DNA of 64,000 nt. Origin: an uncultured Candidatus Melainabacteria bacterium. GTDB taxonomy: Bacteria > Cyanobacteriota > Vampirovibrionia > Gastranaerophilales > Gastranaerophilaceae. The stretch is from assembly GCA_949902595.1 (NCBI GenBank), contig CATLDC010000001.1, forward strand, positions 412,761 to 476,760, in the 5' to 3' direction. Numbering within the stretch: the stretch's first letter is position 1; each line of letters begins with the position of its first letter. Positions 16,007 through 25,775 of this stretch are shown here, piece after piece. Below the pieces are notes generated by a model, which searched no databases, was not told where the DNA came from, and worked only from the letters and a program-made list of their open reading frames with translations. Made by a program: the position numbers and the translations under genes.

Positions 16007-17368
16007 TTATTTTCTCACAAGCAGCGTAATATCATTAAACACAACAAAAATCATCAAAATAATCAGGAGCGAGAAGAATATCTGCGAGATTATCTCAATA
16101 ACTTTTTCATCCAGCGGCTTGCCTGTAATTTTTTCAATCAACAGGAACATCAAATGCCCGCCGTCAAGCGCCGGAATCGGAAGAATGTTCAAGATTGCAA
16201 GGTTCATTGAAATAAGTGCAGCAAGCAGGATTCCTGATGATTTGCCGCTCTTTTCTATCATGTCGCCACCGATTTTTGTGATAGCAACAACACCGTGCAT
16301 GTCCTTAAGCGGAATGTTGCCTGTAAAAAGCTGGCCGAGAGAGTACATCATCATGTAAGTATTGTCCCACAGATAGTCGCAGCTTCCCTTGATAATTGTT
16401 GGAATGGTGTTTGTTTTAATCATTGTCTGCTTTTGGCCTAGCCCGATTCCAATAATTCCCTTTTCGTCAGGATAAATCGGGTTAAGTTCCAGCACTTTGC
16501 CCTCTCTTTCAACAACAAGGTTAATCGGATGAACTCCGTTTGAGATTGCTTTTGCAACATCGTACATTGTGTAGTTGCCATCTGATATGTAAACATTTTT
16601 TCCGTCGATTAATTTTTCAAGCGCTTTAATCCTGTCATCAATCGTTAAGCCTTCTTTCTTGAAGTACTTAGCACCTTTTGCAGCGTATTTGTCCATTGTA
16701 ATCACGTCGCAATGAGCTTCTTCCGGAAGCCTTATAGACAAGTCTTTCGGTATAATTTCATCCTTTGATAAACCAGGGTTTAGAGCTTTAAGTTTTGCAA
16801 AGTTTTCGTCAATTGTCTGCTGGGTAACGACTCCGTTGTCTTTTGCGCTGTTTTTTACGATTGTTATAAACGAATAAGCATTGTTTATATCGCATCCGTT
16901 TGCTTTGAGGATTCTGTCTCCTTCTTTAAGCCCTGATTTCCAGATACTTGCGTTTTCCGGGGCGTTGATTTCTCCGGCGTATATCTCGTAATCTCCTGAC
17001 GGAAGCTGTTTTGTCCAGATTGCAACAAACATCACAAGAGCGATTGCGCACAGAACGTTTGCAATAACACCCGCTGAAACAACGATTGCTCTTTGCCATG
17101 CAGGCTTGTTAACGAATCTTTCAGGAGAATCCTTCGGAAGCTCGCAGTCTTTCTCGTCGTCAGGAAACGAAACATACCCGCCAAGAAGCAGCGCATGAAC
17201 GAGGATTTCCAAATCCCCGAACTTTTTCCTGAAAAGCGTTGGTCCGACCGGAAGCCCGAATCCGAACTTATCAACCCTGATGCCGAATGCGCGTGCAGCA
17301 GCAAAGTGCCCGATTTCATGCACAAGAATCAACAAGCTTAACAACAAAATCATTATAATAATTGACAT
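16007..17368 (-). CDS. rseP: Site-2 zinc metalloprotease RseP, with expanded PDZ region
   Basis: The 453-residue M50-family intramembrane protease has the zinc motif HEIGH at residues 17-21 in the first helix. Its second metal motif, NILPIPALDGGH, lies near the C-terminus. These enzymes cut membrane-embedded anti-sigma factors and leftover signal peptides. A PDZ-like domain begins at about 130 (GLKEGDRILKANG). It is interrupted by roughly 90 residues of polar, lysine-rich sequence and seems to resume at YDVAKAISNGVHPINLVVERE. A GGGAGAA site precedes the ATG. It is divergent from coaD. Confidence 0.9.
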   Translation of the reverse strand: MSIIIMILLLSLLILVHEIGHFAAARAFGIRVDKFGFGLPVGPTLFRKKFGDLEILVHALLLGGYVSFPDDEKDCELPKDSPERFVNKPAWQRAIVVSAGVIANVLCAIALVMFVAIWTKQLPSGDYEIYAGEINAPENASIWKSGLKEGDRILKANGCDINNAYSFITIVKNSAKDNGVVTQQTIDENFAKLKALNPGLSKDEIIPKDLSIRLPEEAHCDVITMDKYAAKGAKYFKKEGLTIDDRIKALEKLIDGKNVYISDGNYTMYDVAKAISNGVHPINLVVEREGKVLELNPIYPDEKGIIGIGLGQKQTMIKTNTIPTIIKGSCDYLWDNTYMMMYSLGQLFTGNIPLKDMHGVVAITKIGGDMIEKSGKSSGILLAALISMNLAILNILPIPALDGGHLMFLLIEKITGKPLDEKVIEIISQIFFSLLIILMIFVVFNDITLLVRK

Positions 17369-17398
17369 AAATTCTCCCTTATTTTTATTTTTCTCATT

Positions 17399-17428
17399 TT
17401 AACATAAAATCAACTGTTATGTTATAAT
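17399..17428 (+). promoter_or_regulatory. Promoter of coaD
   Basis: TTAACA (17399-17404), 18 nt, TATAAT (17423-17428). The short leader carries GCAGGAG before the ATG, so this is a conventional leadered gene. Confidence 0.6.
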
Positions 17429-17448
17429 AGGAAAAAAGCAGGAGAACT

Positions 17449-17934
17449 ATGACTATTGCAATTTATCCGGGGAGTTTTGACCCGATTACAAACGGACACA
17501 TTGATATTTTGAAAAGCGGCGCTGAAATTTTTGACAAAGTTATAATCGCAGTTTCTTATAACGCCCAAAAACAGGGCTTTCTGCCGATTGAAACGCGGGT
17601 AAAACTAATTGAAGAATGCACAAAAGATTTTCATAATGTCGAAGTCGATTTTTTTGAGGGGCTGACAGTGGATTATGCAAGAAAACGCGGTGCTTCTGTG
17701 CTTTTAAGAGGACTCCGGACTTCTTTTGACTTTGAATACGAACTCCAGCTTTCGCAAACAAACCTCGCTTTGTACAAGGATATTAAAACAGTATTTTTGA
17801 TTACAAAGCCTGAATACAACTTCATTTCGTCCTCCTGTGTGCGCGAGATTTTGATGAACAAAGGTGACATCACGAATTTTGTGCCGGAGTCTGTTTGCAG
17901 GTATCTTATGGAGAAGTATTCTAAAGTTATCTAA
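17449..17934 (+). CDS. coaD: Phosphopantetheine adenylyltransferase
   Basis: CoaD joins 4'-phosphopantetheine and ATP to make dephospho-CoA. The 161-residue product has the nucleotidylyl-transferase signature YPGSFDPITNGHIDI (with the T/HxGH-type site), the LLRGLRTSFDFEYELQ segment and the ISSSCVREI motif, full length for the family. A GCAGGAG site precedes the ATG. The last 8 nt overlap the 3' end of the convergent fic gene. Confidence 0.96.
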   Translation: MTIAIYPGSFDPITNGHIDILKSGAEIFDKVIIAVSYNAQKQGFLPIETRVKLIEECTKDFHNVEVDFFEGLTVDYARKRGASVLLRGLRTSFDFEYELQLSQTNLALYKDIKTVFLITKPEYNFISSSCVREILMNKGDITNFVPESVCRYLMEKYSKVI

Positions 17935-19051
17935 ATATTTTTATATACTCCTCAAAAACGTAAAACCTGTTTCGATTATATCCCGTTTTTTCTTCAAGGA
18001 TTCCCTGCTCAACAAAAGCTTGAAGCAAACCGTTCGCTGTCGCAGGAGTTACACATAATTCAGTACTTATTAGCTTTGAATTAACTTTTGGCTGTGAATA
18101 CAAAAATTCTAACAATCTTTGACCGTTTGCAGATTTCTTACCAATTTTTGCAAGCTTGGATTCAACACCTTTTTTGAGCTTGATTATTTGTTCAAATGTC
18201 TTAATACTATTTTTCGATGTTTCTACAATCCCGCTCAAGAAAAACTTCAACCACTGGGTCATATCGTCTCTCTGTTTAACCATTGATAGCGAGTCATAAT
18301 AGGACATCCTGTTGCGCTCAAAGAAGTCTGAAATATACAGTACTGGCTTACTTAAAAGTCCGGTGCTAATCAAATAAAGAATGATTAAAAGCCGTCCTGT
18401 TCTTCCATTACCGTCTAAAAAGGGGTGGATTGTTTCAAATTGATAATGCACAATTCCCGCTTTAATTAGTTCCGGCACTTGCAAATCTTCATTGTGCAGA
18501 AATTTTTCAATGTCAGTTAACAAATCCGGCAACATATTAGGCTCCGGCGGAATGAAAAATGCGTCTTTTAAAGATGAACCGCCAATCCAGTTCTGGGTCT
18601 TGCGAATTTCCCCCGGAGTTTTGTGCTCGCCTCTTACTCCCTGCAATAAAATTTTGTGAGCCTCTTTTATGAGCCTCATTGAAATAGGAAGTTCTTTAAG
18701 CCTTGAAATAGAATAACTTATTGCCTCAATGTAATTCTGAACCTCATGCCAGTCATCCCTGAGCTCCGGCTTAATTTGTTCAACCGGCGTAATTGCGTCC
18801 TCAAAAGTTGTCCTTGTGCCTTCTATTCTGTTTGAATTTGTTGCTTCTTTTGTGGCATACATCTTGATGAAAAAAACTATGTCCGGAATCAAATCCGCAT
18901 AAGAGTTCAACTTGCCAAGCCATAAACTCGCTTCCTGTAATAACGGCGCAAGCTCTTCTAAATTCCAATCAATATCTTCGTTGATAAATGATGGGTTAAA
19001 AGGCTTGTAGCCCTTGTGTAATATATAAGTGCCTGCTTTAAATTCCTTCAT
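17927..19051 (-). CDS. Fic-family protein, class II, with C-terminal winged helix
   Basis: The 374-residue protein has an intact Fic core motif HPFLDGNGRTGR (H209 onward), so it is expected to transfer AMP from ATP to a target protein. The N-terminal region carries the inhibitory motif [ST]xxxE[GN] as S73-NRI-E77-G78, which blocks ATP binding in class II Fic proteins. The C-terminal 90 residues look like a winged-helix DNA-binding domain (SKLISTELCVTPATANGLLQAFVEQGILEE), so it may regulate itself. An AAGGA site lies 9 nt before the ATG and a palindrome overlaps its -10 box. No antitoxin partner is adjacent. Confidence 0.9.
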   Translation of the reverse strand: MKEFKAGTYILHKGYKPFNPSFINEDIDWNLEELAPLLQEASLWLGKLNSYADLIPDIVFFIKMYATKEATNSNRIEGTRTTFEDAITPVEQIKPELRDDWHEVQNYIEAISYSISRLKELPISMRLIKEAHKILLQGVRGEHKTPGEIRKTQNWIGGSSLKDAFFIPPEPNMLPDLLTDIEKFLHNEDLQVPELIKAGIVHYQFETIHPFLDGNGRTGRLLIILYLISTGLLSKPVLYISDFFERNRMSYYDSLSMVKQRDDMTQWLKFFLSGIVETSKNSIKTFEQIIKLKKGVESKLAKIGKKSANGQRLLEFLYSQPKVNSKLISTELCVTPATANGLLQAFVEQGILEEKTGYNRNRFYVFEEYIKIFR

Positions 19052-19064
19052 TATAATTTGTCCT

Positions 19065-19094
19065 TATTATAGGGAAATCGCTTTTCCTATAATA
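19065..19094. promoter_or_regulatory. Inverted repeat overlapping the fic promoter
   Basis: TATTATAGGGAAA (19065-19077) and TTTTCCTATAATA (19082-19094) form 13-bp arms with one mismatch around a 4-nt centre. On the minus strand the arm nearest fic contains TATAAT, 14 nt before the ATG. It is well placed as an operator that would block the -10 box, perhaps bound by the Fic protein's own winged helix. Confidence 0.6.
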
Positions 19095-19135
19095 TAACAT
19101 GTTTTTATTATAATTTCACCCCTATAACTTTCCCA

Positions 19136-22108
19136 CTAGCTATGAAACTTCGTCAGCACCTTCTTAACCTGCTGCAAAAATTCAGTTTGATTGAAATTGT
19201 CTTTTGGCATGTAATATTCGATGCTGAACCGGTTAAGCTTCTGGTACGCGTTCTTTTCAGGTAGCGAACTCATGACAATAATCGGAATGTCCATGTACAT
19301 CTCGTCGGTCTTTAAACGCTCAATGAACTCGTAACCGTCAATCTTCGGCATGGTTAAATCGGTTACAATCAGGTCATAATGGGTCAATTTAAGCTTGACG
19401 AGCGCCTCCTGCGCATCAAGCACAGCGTCTACCATGTAGCCGATGTTCAGAAGAATGTTCTTTATCATTGTGCGGGTGGTGATTGAATCGTCCACAATAA
19501 GAATCCGCTTGTAAGACAAAACATCCGTAGGCAGAAGCTTCGGCCCGTTTGACGAAGTTATTGCCTTGTTGAAATCGTAGTGCATAATATCCTGCATGTT
19601 CAGGATTAAGCACAACTCGCCTGAGGCAAGGTTTGTGATACCTGAAATGTTTTTGACCTTGTAAAGCGGCGGAGAAAGCTTCTTCTGCAAAATGTCCTGG
19701 TCGCCGAGAAGCTTGTCAACAACAAGCCCGATGGTCTTTTCGTCCGCCTCAAGAATGAGGATTGTTTCCTTGTCACCGCGAGGCACAGGCTCAAGCTTGA
19801 GTATGTCTGAAAGGTAATAGAGCGGAATGATTTTCCCATTGTAAACAATCGAACGCGCGCCGTTGTTGGTGTTTATCTCATCCTGACGCTTTAGAATGAA
19901 TGTTGTAATAACCTGAATCGGGATTGCAAAAATCTGTTCCGAAATCTTAACAAGGAACACGCGAAGCGTCGTAAGCGTTACAGGGATTTCAATGTGGACG
20001 CAACTTCCCTTGCCAAATTCTGAAATAACCTTAACCTTGCCGTTGAGCTGTGAAATCTTGGTCTTAACAACGTCTAGCCCGATTCCGCGCCCCGAAATGC
20101 TTGTGATTGAATCACCAGTGGTGAATCCCGGCCAGAAAATGATGTTCATGATGGCTTCGTCAGTCATGGAATCAATGTCTTCCTGGGTTAAAAATCCTCT
20201 TGAAACAGCCCTGTCCTTGATTTTGTCAAGGTTGAACCCGTGCCCGTCATCCACAACGTCAATGATAACCTTGTTGTCGTCCTGTTTCGCAGAAAGAAGA
20301 ATCTTCCCGATAGGGCTCTTGCCGTTTGCAATACGCTCCTCTTTTGTCTCAATCCCGTGGTCGATTGCGTTTCTCAAGATGTGAATGAGCGGAGTCTTGA
20401 TTTCTTCAATAATCTTTTTATCAGCGCAGGTCTCCTTGCCTTCGATTTCAAAATCAATGTCCTTGCCCTTCTCGTTCGCAATATCACGAACCATGCGCGA
20501 GAAAGAATTGAACACGGTTGAAATCGGTAGCACACGGATGTTTTTGACCATTGATTCCATTTCGTCAATAATCAGGCGCATCTTCATGTCGTCCTCTTTT
20601 GAAGAACGGTAAAGCGAATTTAGGTCATAAATCGTTCTTGAAACATTCTGCGTGATGTCTGAAAGCAGCGAGAAAACCTGTTTTACAAACGCACTTGTAT
20701 ACTGCTCGGTGTTTCCTGCCTGCAAATACTTTCTGTTGTAGTATCTAAGGTAGTTTGAAGTCTTAAGCAGGTCTTTCTGACAGGTTTCGTTCGCGTTCTT
20801 GATAGAATCGATTTTCTCAAGATTCTTCTCTGTCTTAATCTTGGTTATGATAAGCTCTCCAAGCTGGTTAACAAGCAGGTCAAGCTTTTGAGCGTTAACG
20901 TGAAGCGTCTTGATTTCTGTTGAAGAAGAAGCCTTGCTGTTGCTTGAAGTCTGGGTGGAGAGGTTCTTTATCTCGCTGACTCCGGAATCCTTCTTGTAGT
21001 TCAAATCAAGAAGCTGCTTCATAATCTCAAGCTGCTGCACGATTAAGTCGCTGTCAATGCTCTCATTCGGGGCTGCGCAGTATTCTATCCCGCTTTTGAG
21101 GGTAAGAACCATCTGCTCTTCAAGCTGGACGGAGTTTTCAAGGATGAAGTCCAGAATCTCAAGCACCATGTTTATGACTTCTAAGATGTTGTTGTCGTCA
21201 ACCTTTTCTTTGAGGTGAAGAATGTCCTCTTTTATTTCGCTTGTGTAAACGCTGCTTCCCTGAAGCATGTTGATTTTTTCCGCAACATCAAAGAATGTTA
21301 TTCCGGAATCCTCGGTCTCAATGCAAGAGGTCGTGAATTTAGAAGCCGCTGAACTCAGTTCGTTTCTAAGCTCCAAAATCTCACTGATTGTAAACGCGTT
21401 TGTTGCGTTCATGACAAAGTCAAGCTTTGTTAGAATGTTCTCGAGCGCTGATTTCACCTCGTAAAGATTGGTGTCCTTGAAGTATTCGTAAATATTCTGG
21501 ACTTCTTCTCTTAATATTACGATGTCCTGTGATTCTTCTTCCGGTACGATTCCGTCGATTATTTCAAAACAGTTGTTGAATAAGAGGTTGATTGCTTCCT
21601 GATTCGCAGACAAGTCTTCTGAAACAGTGTTCTGCTCTGCTTCTGCAACAGAGGCAATGCTTGCTGCGGGTTTTGGGGTGTTGGCGGCTTCCGGAATTTC
21701 TACGTCGATTATGTATTCGAGGTTGGAAATCGTTGCGCCGTATTCTTCTCCGATGATTTCGCGACTGTTCTTGATGGATTCCTGCAAGTACTTTGAGACG
21801 ATTTCGAGCGTGCGTGACATCAGCATGATTACGTTTTGCTCAAACACGTACTGGTCGTTGTTTACAGCATCAAAAATATCTTCCATCTTGTGGATTAGGT
21901 TCTGAATGTTGTTGAAGCCGACCATTCTTACTGCGCCTTTGAGACTGTGCAGGTCACGATAAACAGCGCCTATTATTTCTTTGTTAGCAGTGGTGCTTTC
22001 TAATGAAAAAAGGTTGCTGAAAATTCGCTCAATAATGTCTTCTGATTCTACCTGAAAGATAGACATTACTTCTTTGTTATTGCTGTTGTCGTTGTCTAAA
22101 AAATCCAA
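19136..22108 (-). CDS. cheA: Hybrid chemotaxis histidine kinase CheA-REC
   Basis: The 990-residue kinase has, in order, an Hpt domain with phospho-His54 (LHSLKGAVRMVGF), a long linker (about 130-400), a dimerisation helix pair and a HATPase domain. The HATPase shows ILRNAIDHGIE, VDDGHGFNL and SGRGIGLDVV motifs. A CheW-like domain (about 700-840) and a C-terminal receiver domain with DDS and VTDLTMPKIDG follow. Such CheA-REC hybrids usually drive type IV pilus or other non-flagellar outputs. The start is TTG at 22108, with AAGG 8 nt upstream; an ATG at 22066 is the alternative. The MCP gene lies directly upstream. Confidence 0.93.
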   Translation of the reverse strand: MDFLDNDNSNNKEVMSIFQVESEDIIERIFSNLFSLESTTANKEIIGAVYRDLHSLKGAVRMVGFNNIQNLIHKMEDIFDAVNNDQYVFEQNVIMLMSRTLEIVSKYLQESIKNSREIIGEEYGATISNLEYIIDVEIPEAANTPKPAASIASVAEAEQNTVSEDLSANQEAINLLFNNCFEIIDGIVPEEESQDIVILREEVQNIYEYFKDTNLYEVKSALENILTKLDFVMNATNAFTISEILELRNELSSAASKFTTSCIETEDSGITFFDVAEKINMLQGSSVYTSEIKEDILHLKEKVDDNNILEVINMVLEILDFILENSVQLEEQMVLTLKSGIEYCAAPNESIDSDLIVQQLEIMKQLLDLNYKKDSGVSEIKNLSTQTSSNSKASSSTEIKTLHVNAQKLDLLVNQLGELIITKIKTEKNLEKIDSIKNANETCQKDLLKTSNYLRYYNRKYLQAGNTEQYTSAFVKQVFSLLSDITQNVSRTIYDLNSLYRSSKEDDMKMRLIIDEMESMVKNIRVLPISTVFNSFSRMVRDIANEKGKDIDFEIEGKETCADKKIIEEIKTPLIHILRNAIDHGIETKEERIANGKSPIGKILLSAKQDDNKVIIDVVDDGHGFNLDKIKDRAVSRGFLTQEDIDSMTDEAIMNIIFWPGFTTGDSITSISGRGIGLDVVKTKISQLNGKVKVISEFGKGSCVHIEIPVTLTTLRVFLVKISEQIFAIPIQVITTFILKRQDEINTNNGARSIVYNGKIIPLYYLSDILKLEPVPRGDKETILILEADEKTIGLVVDKLLGDQDILQKKLSPPLYKVKNISGITNLASGELCLILNMQDIMHYDFNKAITSSNGPKLLPTDVLSYKRILIVDDSITTRTMIKNILLNIGYMVDAVLDAQEALVKLKLTHYDLIVTDLTMPKIDGYEFIERLKTDEMYMDIPIIVMSSLPEKNAYQKLNRFSIEYYMPKDNFNQTEFLQQVKKVLTKFHS

Positions 22109-22137
22109 GAGAACTACCTTCTTTTTTTTTGTTTTAA

Positions 22138-23184
22138 TTAATTATCAACCGCACAGTTTTTGATTTCGTTTGAAAGCTCTGTGAGCTTGGAAATCTTCTC
22201 AGTGTTGGTGCCCATAATTTGAACAAGGTTCTCTGCAATCTTGTTGTTTTCTTCGTCAATAACGTTCAAACGCTCAATGATGTCGTTCTGCTTCTTGGCA
22301 TTCTGGTTGATTGCATCCAAAGACTCAAGGATTTCTCTAATCAGGTTGAGAAGTACCTCTGAATTAGAAGAAACAGCGTTGATGTCTTTTACCACTGATT
22401 CGATTTCTTTTGAGCCTTCCTCTGTCGCCATTACAGTGGAGTTTGTGGTGTACTGAATGTTGCTTGTGAGCGATGTAATCTTTGTGATTGCCTGCTTTGA
22501 TTCATCCGCAAGCTTTCTGATTTCACCTGCAACAACAGCAAAACCCTTACCATGCTCACCAGCTCTTGCTGCTTCAACCGCTGCGTTAAGCGCAAGCATG
22601 TTTGTCTGCTCTGCAATGTCGTCTACAACGCTGATTGAATTTCCGATTTGCTGTGAGTGCTCTGAAAGCTCAAGGATAAGCTCTGCAATCATCTGGATTT
22701 TTTGTCTCAAGACTAACATTTTATCTGCGTTGGAAGAAATAGCTTCATGTTCTCTTTCAGAAAGGTTGATTGACTGGTTAACCTGTTTTTCGGTGTTTTT
22801 GGAAGTTGTAACAGATTCTTCTGACAGACTTTTAAGCTTTTCAATAAGAGATGAGATGCTCTTGGTGTTTGCTGTAAGGTTTTCAAACACTTTTTTCTGG
22901 GAATCAATTGAGAGCATGATTTCACCTGTTGTGTCAGCAAGCGAGTCAGACTGGGTTGTCATGGACTTTCTGATTGCCTTCATAATCCACTGCTTTGTAA
23001 TAAAGTGCACTGCAAGGTTAAGCGCAAGCACAACCGTTAAAAATACAAACGCATCATAAGGCACTACCTGATTCATTCTTGCAAAGAACAAGAAAATCAT
23101 ACATGTTATCACAAAGGCTGCCAGGTCAATAAGGCATTTAATATTAAACTTCTGTTTCAATCCAAAATTCCAATCGTTAAGCAC
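22138..23184 (-). CDS. Methyl-accepting chemotaxis protein without periplasmic sensor
   Basis: The 348-residue receptor has two adjacent membrane helices (about residues 19-38 and 44-64) with only a few residues between them, so it lacks an external ligand domain. The rest is a coiled-coil signalling domain with the conserved hairpin tip [20 protein letters not shown] and [16 protein letters not shown]. It would signal to the CheA-REC protein encoded immediately downstream on the same strand. It must sense a membrane or cytoplasmic cue, or act through a partner protein. The start is GTG with AGGAGAG upstream. No CheR or CheB methylation enzymes are in the window. Confidence 0.92.
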   Translation of the reverse strand: MLNDWNFGLKQKFNIKCLIDLAAFVITCMIFLFFARMNQVVPYDAFVFLTVVLALNLAVHFITKQWIMKAIRKSMTTQSDSLADTTGEIMLSIDSQKKVFENLTANTKSISSLIEKLKSLSEESVTTSKNTEKQVNQSINLSEREHEAISSNADKMLVLRQKIQMIAELILELSEHSQQIGNSISVVDDIAEQTNMLALNAAVEAARAGEHGKGFAVVAGEIRKLADESKQAITKITSLTSNIQYTTNSTVMATEEGSKEIESVVKDINAVSSNSEVLLNLIREILESLDAINQNAKKQNDIIERLNVIDEENNKIAENLVQIMGTNTEKISKLTELSNEIKNCAVDN

Positions 23185-23267
23185 TTCTTCTCTCCTATAG
23201 TTTTTTTTAAGTATTTATTATATAATCATTTTATAATAAAACTGACAAAATTGGAACATAAGATATT

Positions 23268-24725
23268 ATGGCAGCAAAAATTTTATTAGTAGAGGATAGC
23301 GATACCCAGTTAAAATTCCTGAAAGAGGGGCTTACATCCAACGGGTTTGAAGTAGAAACCGCGACAAACGGCGCAGAAGCGTACAAAAAAATATTCGAGT
23401 ACGTTCCGGATCTTGTGGTCTCGGATATTATGATGCCTGTAATCGACGGCTATCAACTATGCAGAATGATTAAGAATGTTGACGAAACAAAAAAGATTCC
23501 GGTTGTCCTGCTTACAGTGCTTGACAAGAAAATTGACAGCTTCTGGGGTAAAAAAGCCGGCGCACAGCTGTTTTTGTCAAAATCCATTGACGTTAACGAA
23601 CTTGTGAGAAATATTAACGCAACATTGAGACGATATCCTGTGAGCGATGAGTACAAGGCTGCGCTTACAATGAAGGCTCAAACGGATAACTCTGCACAGA
23701 CAAGACTCAATACAATTCTTAATGACCTGCTCTTGAAGTCTGTTTTCGCTAACGAGTTTAGAAACCTGAGCGACTTTTTGAACTACGAAAGAATCCTTGT
23801 AGAAAAACTCTTCTCGCTGCTTAGCTCGTTTGTAGAATACAGCGTTGCGGGGATTTTCTTCGCATCACCTGACGATTTTGCAGAAAATATTCTTTATCTG
23901 GATACACTCGGAAGAAACCTCTCTAAAAACGTGCTCTCTGATATCCGGTTCGACTTCTTCAGGAAAATGGAAGAACTCAAAAGCGTTAAGGATTCCAAGT
24001 TTGAAGTTGTAAGAATGCTTTTGGGCAAGGAAATTGACTACCAGTTTACTGATTTGAAGTCGAAAATCATTATCCCGCTTGTGTTTGATAAAAAACTTAT
24101 TGGCGGAATCTGCTTCTATACAAGACAGGATATGGACTACGCTTCATTCAGATACTTTGATATCATGATTGGAGAGCTGCTTTCCATATTCAAAATGAAG
24201 TACCAGTATACAGAAAAAGAGTTCATGTCAGTGCTTGACGGACTTACAGGACTGTATAACAGACGCCAGTTTGAAATCAGCTTGGAGCAGGAACACAACC
24301 GTTCTAAGCGCCACCCGTCTGATTTCAGCCTTGCGATTCTTGATATTGACTTCTTTAAGAAGGTAAACGATACTTTCGGACATCAGTATGGAGACTATGT
24401 GCTCAAGACGGTTGCTGATTTGATGAAGACAGCGTTTAGAAAAACCGACCTGCTTTATCGCTACGGCGGTGAAGAGCTGGTTATGATTATGCCTGAGACA
24501 AACATTGAGGGTGCTGTTATTCCTGTGCAGCGTCTAAGAAGGATGATTGAGGAATACGACTTTGACTACAACGGAGTCAAGACAAAGGTCACGGCAAGTA
24601 TCGGGCTTACAATGAATTTTCAGGAATTTAATACAGCGGCAGATATTCTCAAATCTGCTGACGAGGCTTTGTACAAGGCAAAAGAAAGCGGAAGAAACAG
24701 GGTAGTATTACATGAGCAGCAATAA
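23268..24725 (+). CDS. Response regulator with diguanylate cyclase output (REC-GGDEF)
   Basis: The 485-residue protein starts with a receiver domain (acidic pocket ED at 9-10, phospho-acceptor D53 in VVSDIMMPVIDG). A middle region of about 180 residues, possibly GAF-like, follows. The C-terminal GGDEF domain carries the active-site variant GGEEL (RYGGEELVMIMPE). A product-inhibition site RxxD (RKTD) sits five residues before it, so it should make cyclic di-GMP with feedback control. It is divergent from the MCP-cheA pair and overlaps the double-CheW gene by 14 nt. CheA is the obvious candidate for phosphorylating it. Confidence 0.92.
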   Translation: MAAKILLVEDSDTQLKFLKEGLTSNGFEVETATNGAEAYKKIFEYVPDLVVSDIMMPVIDGYQLCRMIKNVDETKKIPVVLLTVLDKKIDSFWGKKAGAQLFLSKSIDVNELVRNINATLRRYPVSDEYKAALTMKAQTDNSAQTRLNTILNDLLLKSVFANEFRNLSDFLNYERILVEKLFSLLSSFVEYSVAGIFFASPDDFAENILYLDTLGRNLSKNVLSDIRFDFFRKMEELKSVKDSKFEVVRMLLGKEIDYQFTDLKSKIIIPLVFDKKLIGGICFYTRQDMDYASFRYFDIMIGELLSIFKMKYQYTEKEFMSVLDGLTGLYNRRQFEISLEQEHNRSKRHPSDFSLAILDIDFFKKVNDTFGHQYGDYVLKTVADLMKTAFRKTDLLYRYGGEELVMIMPETNIEGAVIPVQRLRRMIEEYDFDYNGVKTKVTASIGLTMNFQEFNTAADILKSADEALYKAKESGRNRVVLHEQQ

Positions 24726-25710
24726 TTATCTTGAACAAAAGAAGAACACACACCTGTATTTCAGGATAGGTGAAAACAAGTACGCGATTAATTCTGATAA
24801 CGTGCTTGAGATTATGAAACTGCCGGCTCTGGATTACCCGCAGAAACTGCCTAACAATATTGTCGGGCTTTTGAAGTACAACAACTTTGTTATCAATGTG
24901 CTTGATGTGAGATTCTTTCTGAATATAGAGGTCCCGCCTTACAGCACGAATAACGAACTTCTGATTGTAAAAACAGACGAGATTATCTTCGGGATTATAA
25001 CCGACAAAATTATCGGGATTCTTCCTTTTGAGTCTGCCCTTGTGGATGCGATTCCGTTTGTTGATAACAAAATGATTATTGATTCCATCTACAAGTTTAA
25101 TCAGGAAACAATATTCATCATTAATATTTATGCAATAGAAAACCTCCTGAAACAGCACAATACCTGGGCAGAAGTCGATATCCCGACACTCTTCCCGCAG
25201 GATGAAAACTCGAAAGCAATAATGGCAAAGAGGACTTCTGATATTGCGGCTAAATCTAATTTGAAGCTGGCATCCGGAGAACTGCATGTCAAAAACAAGT
25301 ATATTTCTTTTAACCTCAACAGCGACCACTACTGTATTGCGCTTGACTATGTAAAAGAGGTTTTGAAAGACACTTCTATTACGAATGTTCCGGGAACCCC
25401 TGATTTTATTGAGGGGATTATGAACCTGAGAGGGGATTACATTACTGTAATCAACATGAAAAAATTCCTTAGCCTTCCTGAAAAAGAGACTTCTGATAAG
25501 AAACCGGTTATTATTATCAAGTGCAACGAACTCAAACTTGCACTATTGATAGATAAAATCAACGAGCTTTTTGATTATCAGGAAGACAGCCTGCTGGATG
25601 TGGGCGAAGGATATTTCTCAAACGAGTTTATTTATAACGAGACATTGTACACAATTCTTAATATTGAGAAAATCTCGTCGGACAAAAGAATCATTATTAC
25701 TGACATGTAA
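24712..25710 (+). CDS. Double CheW-domain coupling protein
   Basis: The 332-residue protein contains two CheW-like folds. The first spans about residues 13-145 (YFRIGENKYAINSDNVLEIM ... IVGLLKYNNFVINVLDVRFFL). The second spans about 190-330 (YISFNLNSDHYCIALDYVKEV ... FIEGIMNLRGDYITVINMKKFL). The second has the classic NLRG turn, while the first has a diverged GLLKYNN. CheW couples receptors to CheA, so a tandem version could bridge two partners in one array. It overlaps the REC-GGDEF gene by 14 nt, so the two should be made together. Confidence 0.88.
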   Translation: MSSNNYLEQKKNTHLYFRIGENKYAINSDNVLEIMKLPALDYPQKLPNNIVGLLKYNNFVINVLDVRFFLNIEVPPYSTNNELLIVKTDEIIFGIITDKIIGILPFESALVDAIPFVDNKMIIDSIYKFNQETIFIINIYAIENLLKQHNTWAEVDIPTLFPQDENSKAIMAKRTSDIAAKSNLKLASGELHVKNKYISFNLNSDHYCIALDYVKEVLKDTSITNVPGTPDFIEGIMNLRGDYITVINMKKFLSLPEKETSDKKPVIIIKCNELKLALLIDKINELFDYQEDSLLDVGEGYFSNEFIYNETLYTILNIEKISSDKRIIITDM

Positions 25711-25775
25711 TTTAAATTGATGATTTTTTGTTTCAAGTCTAGTTCATTTTGAGACATTATGATAAAATAGAGTAT

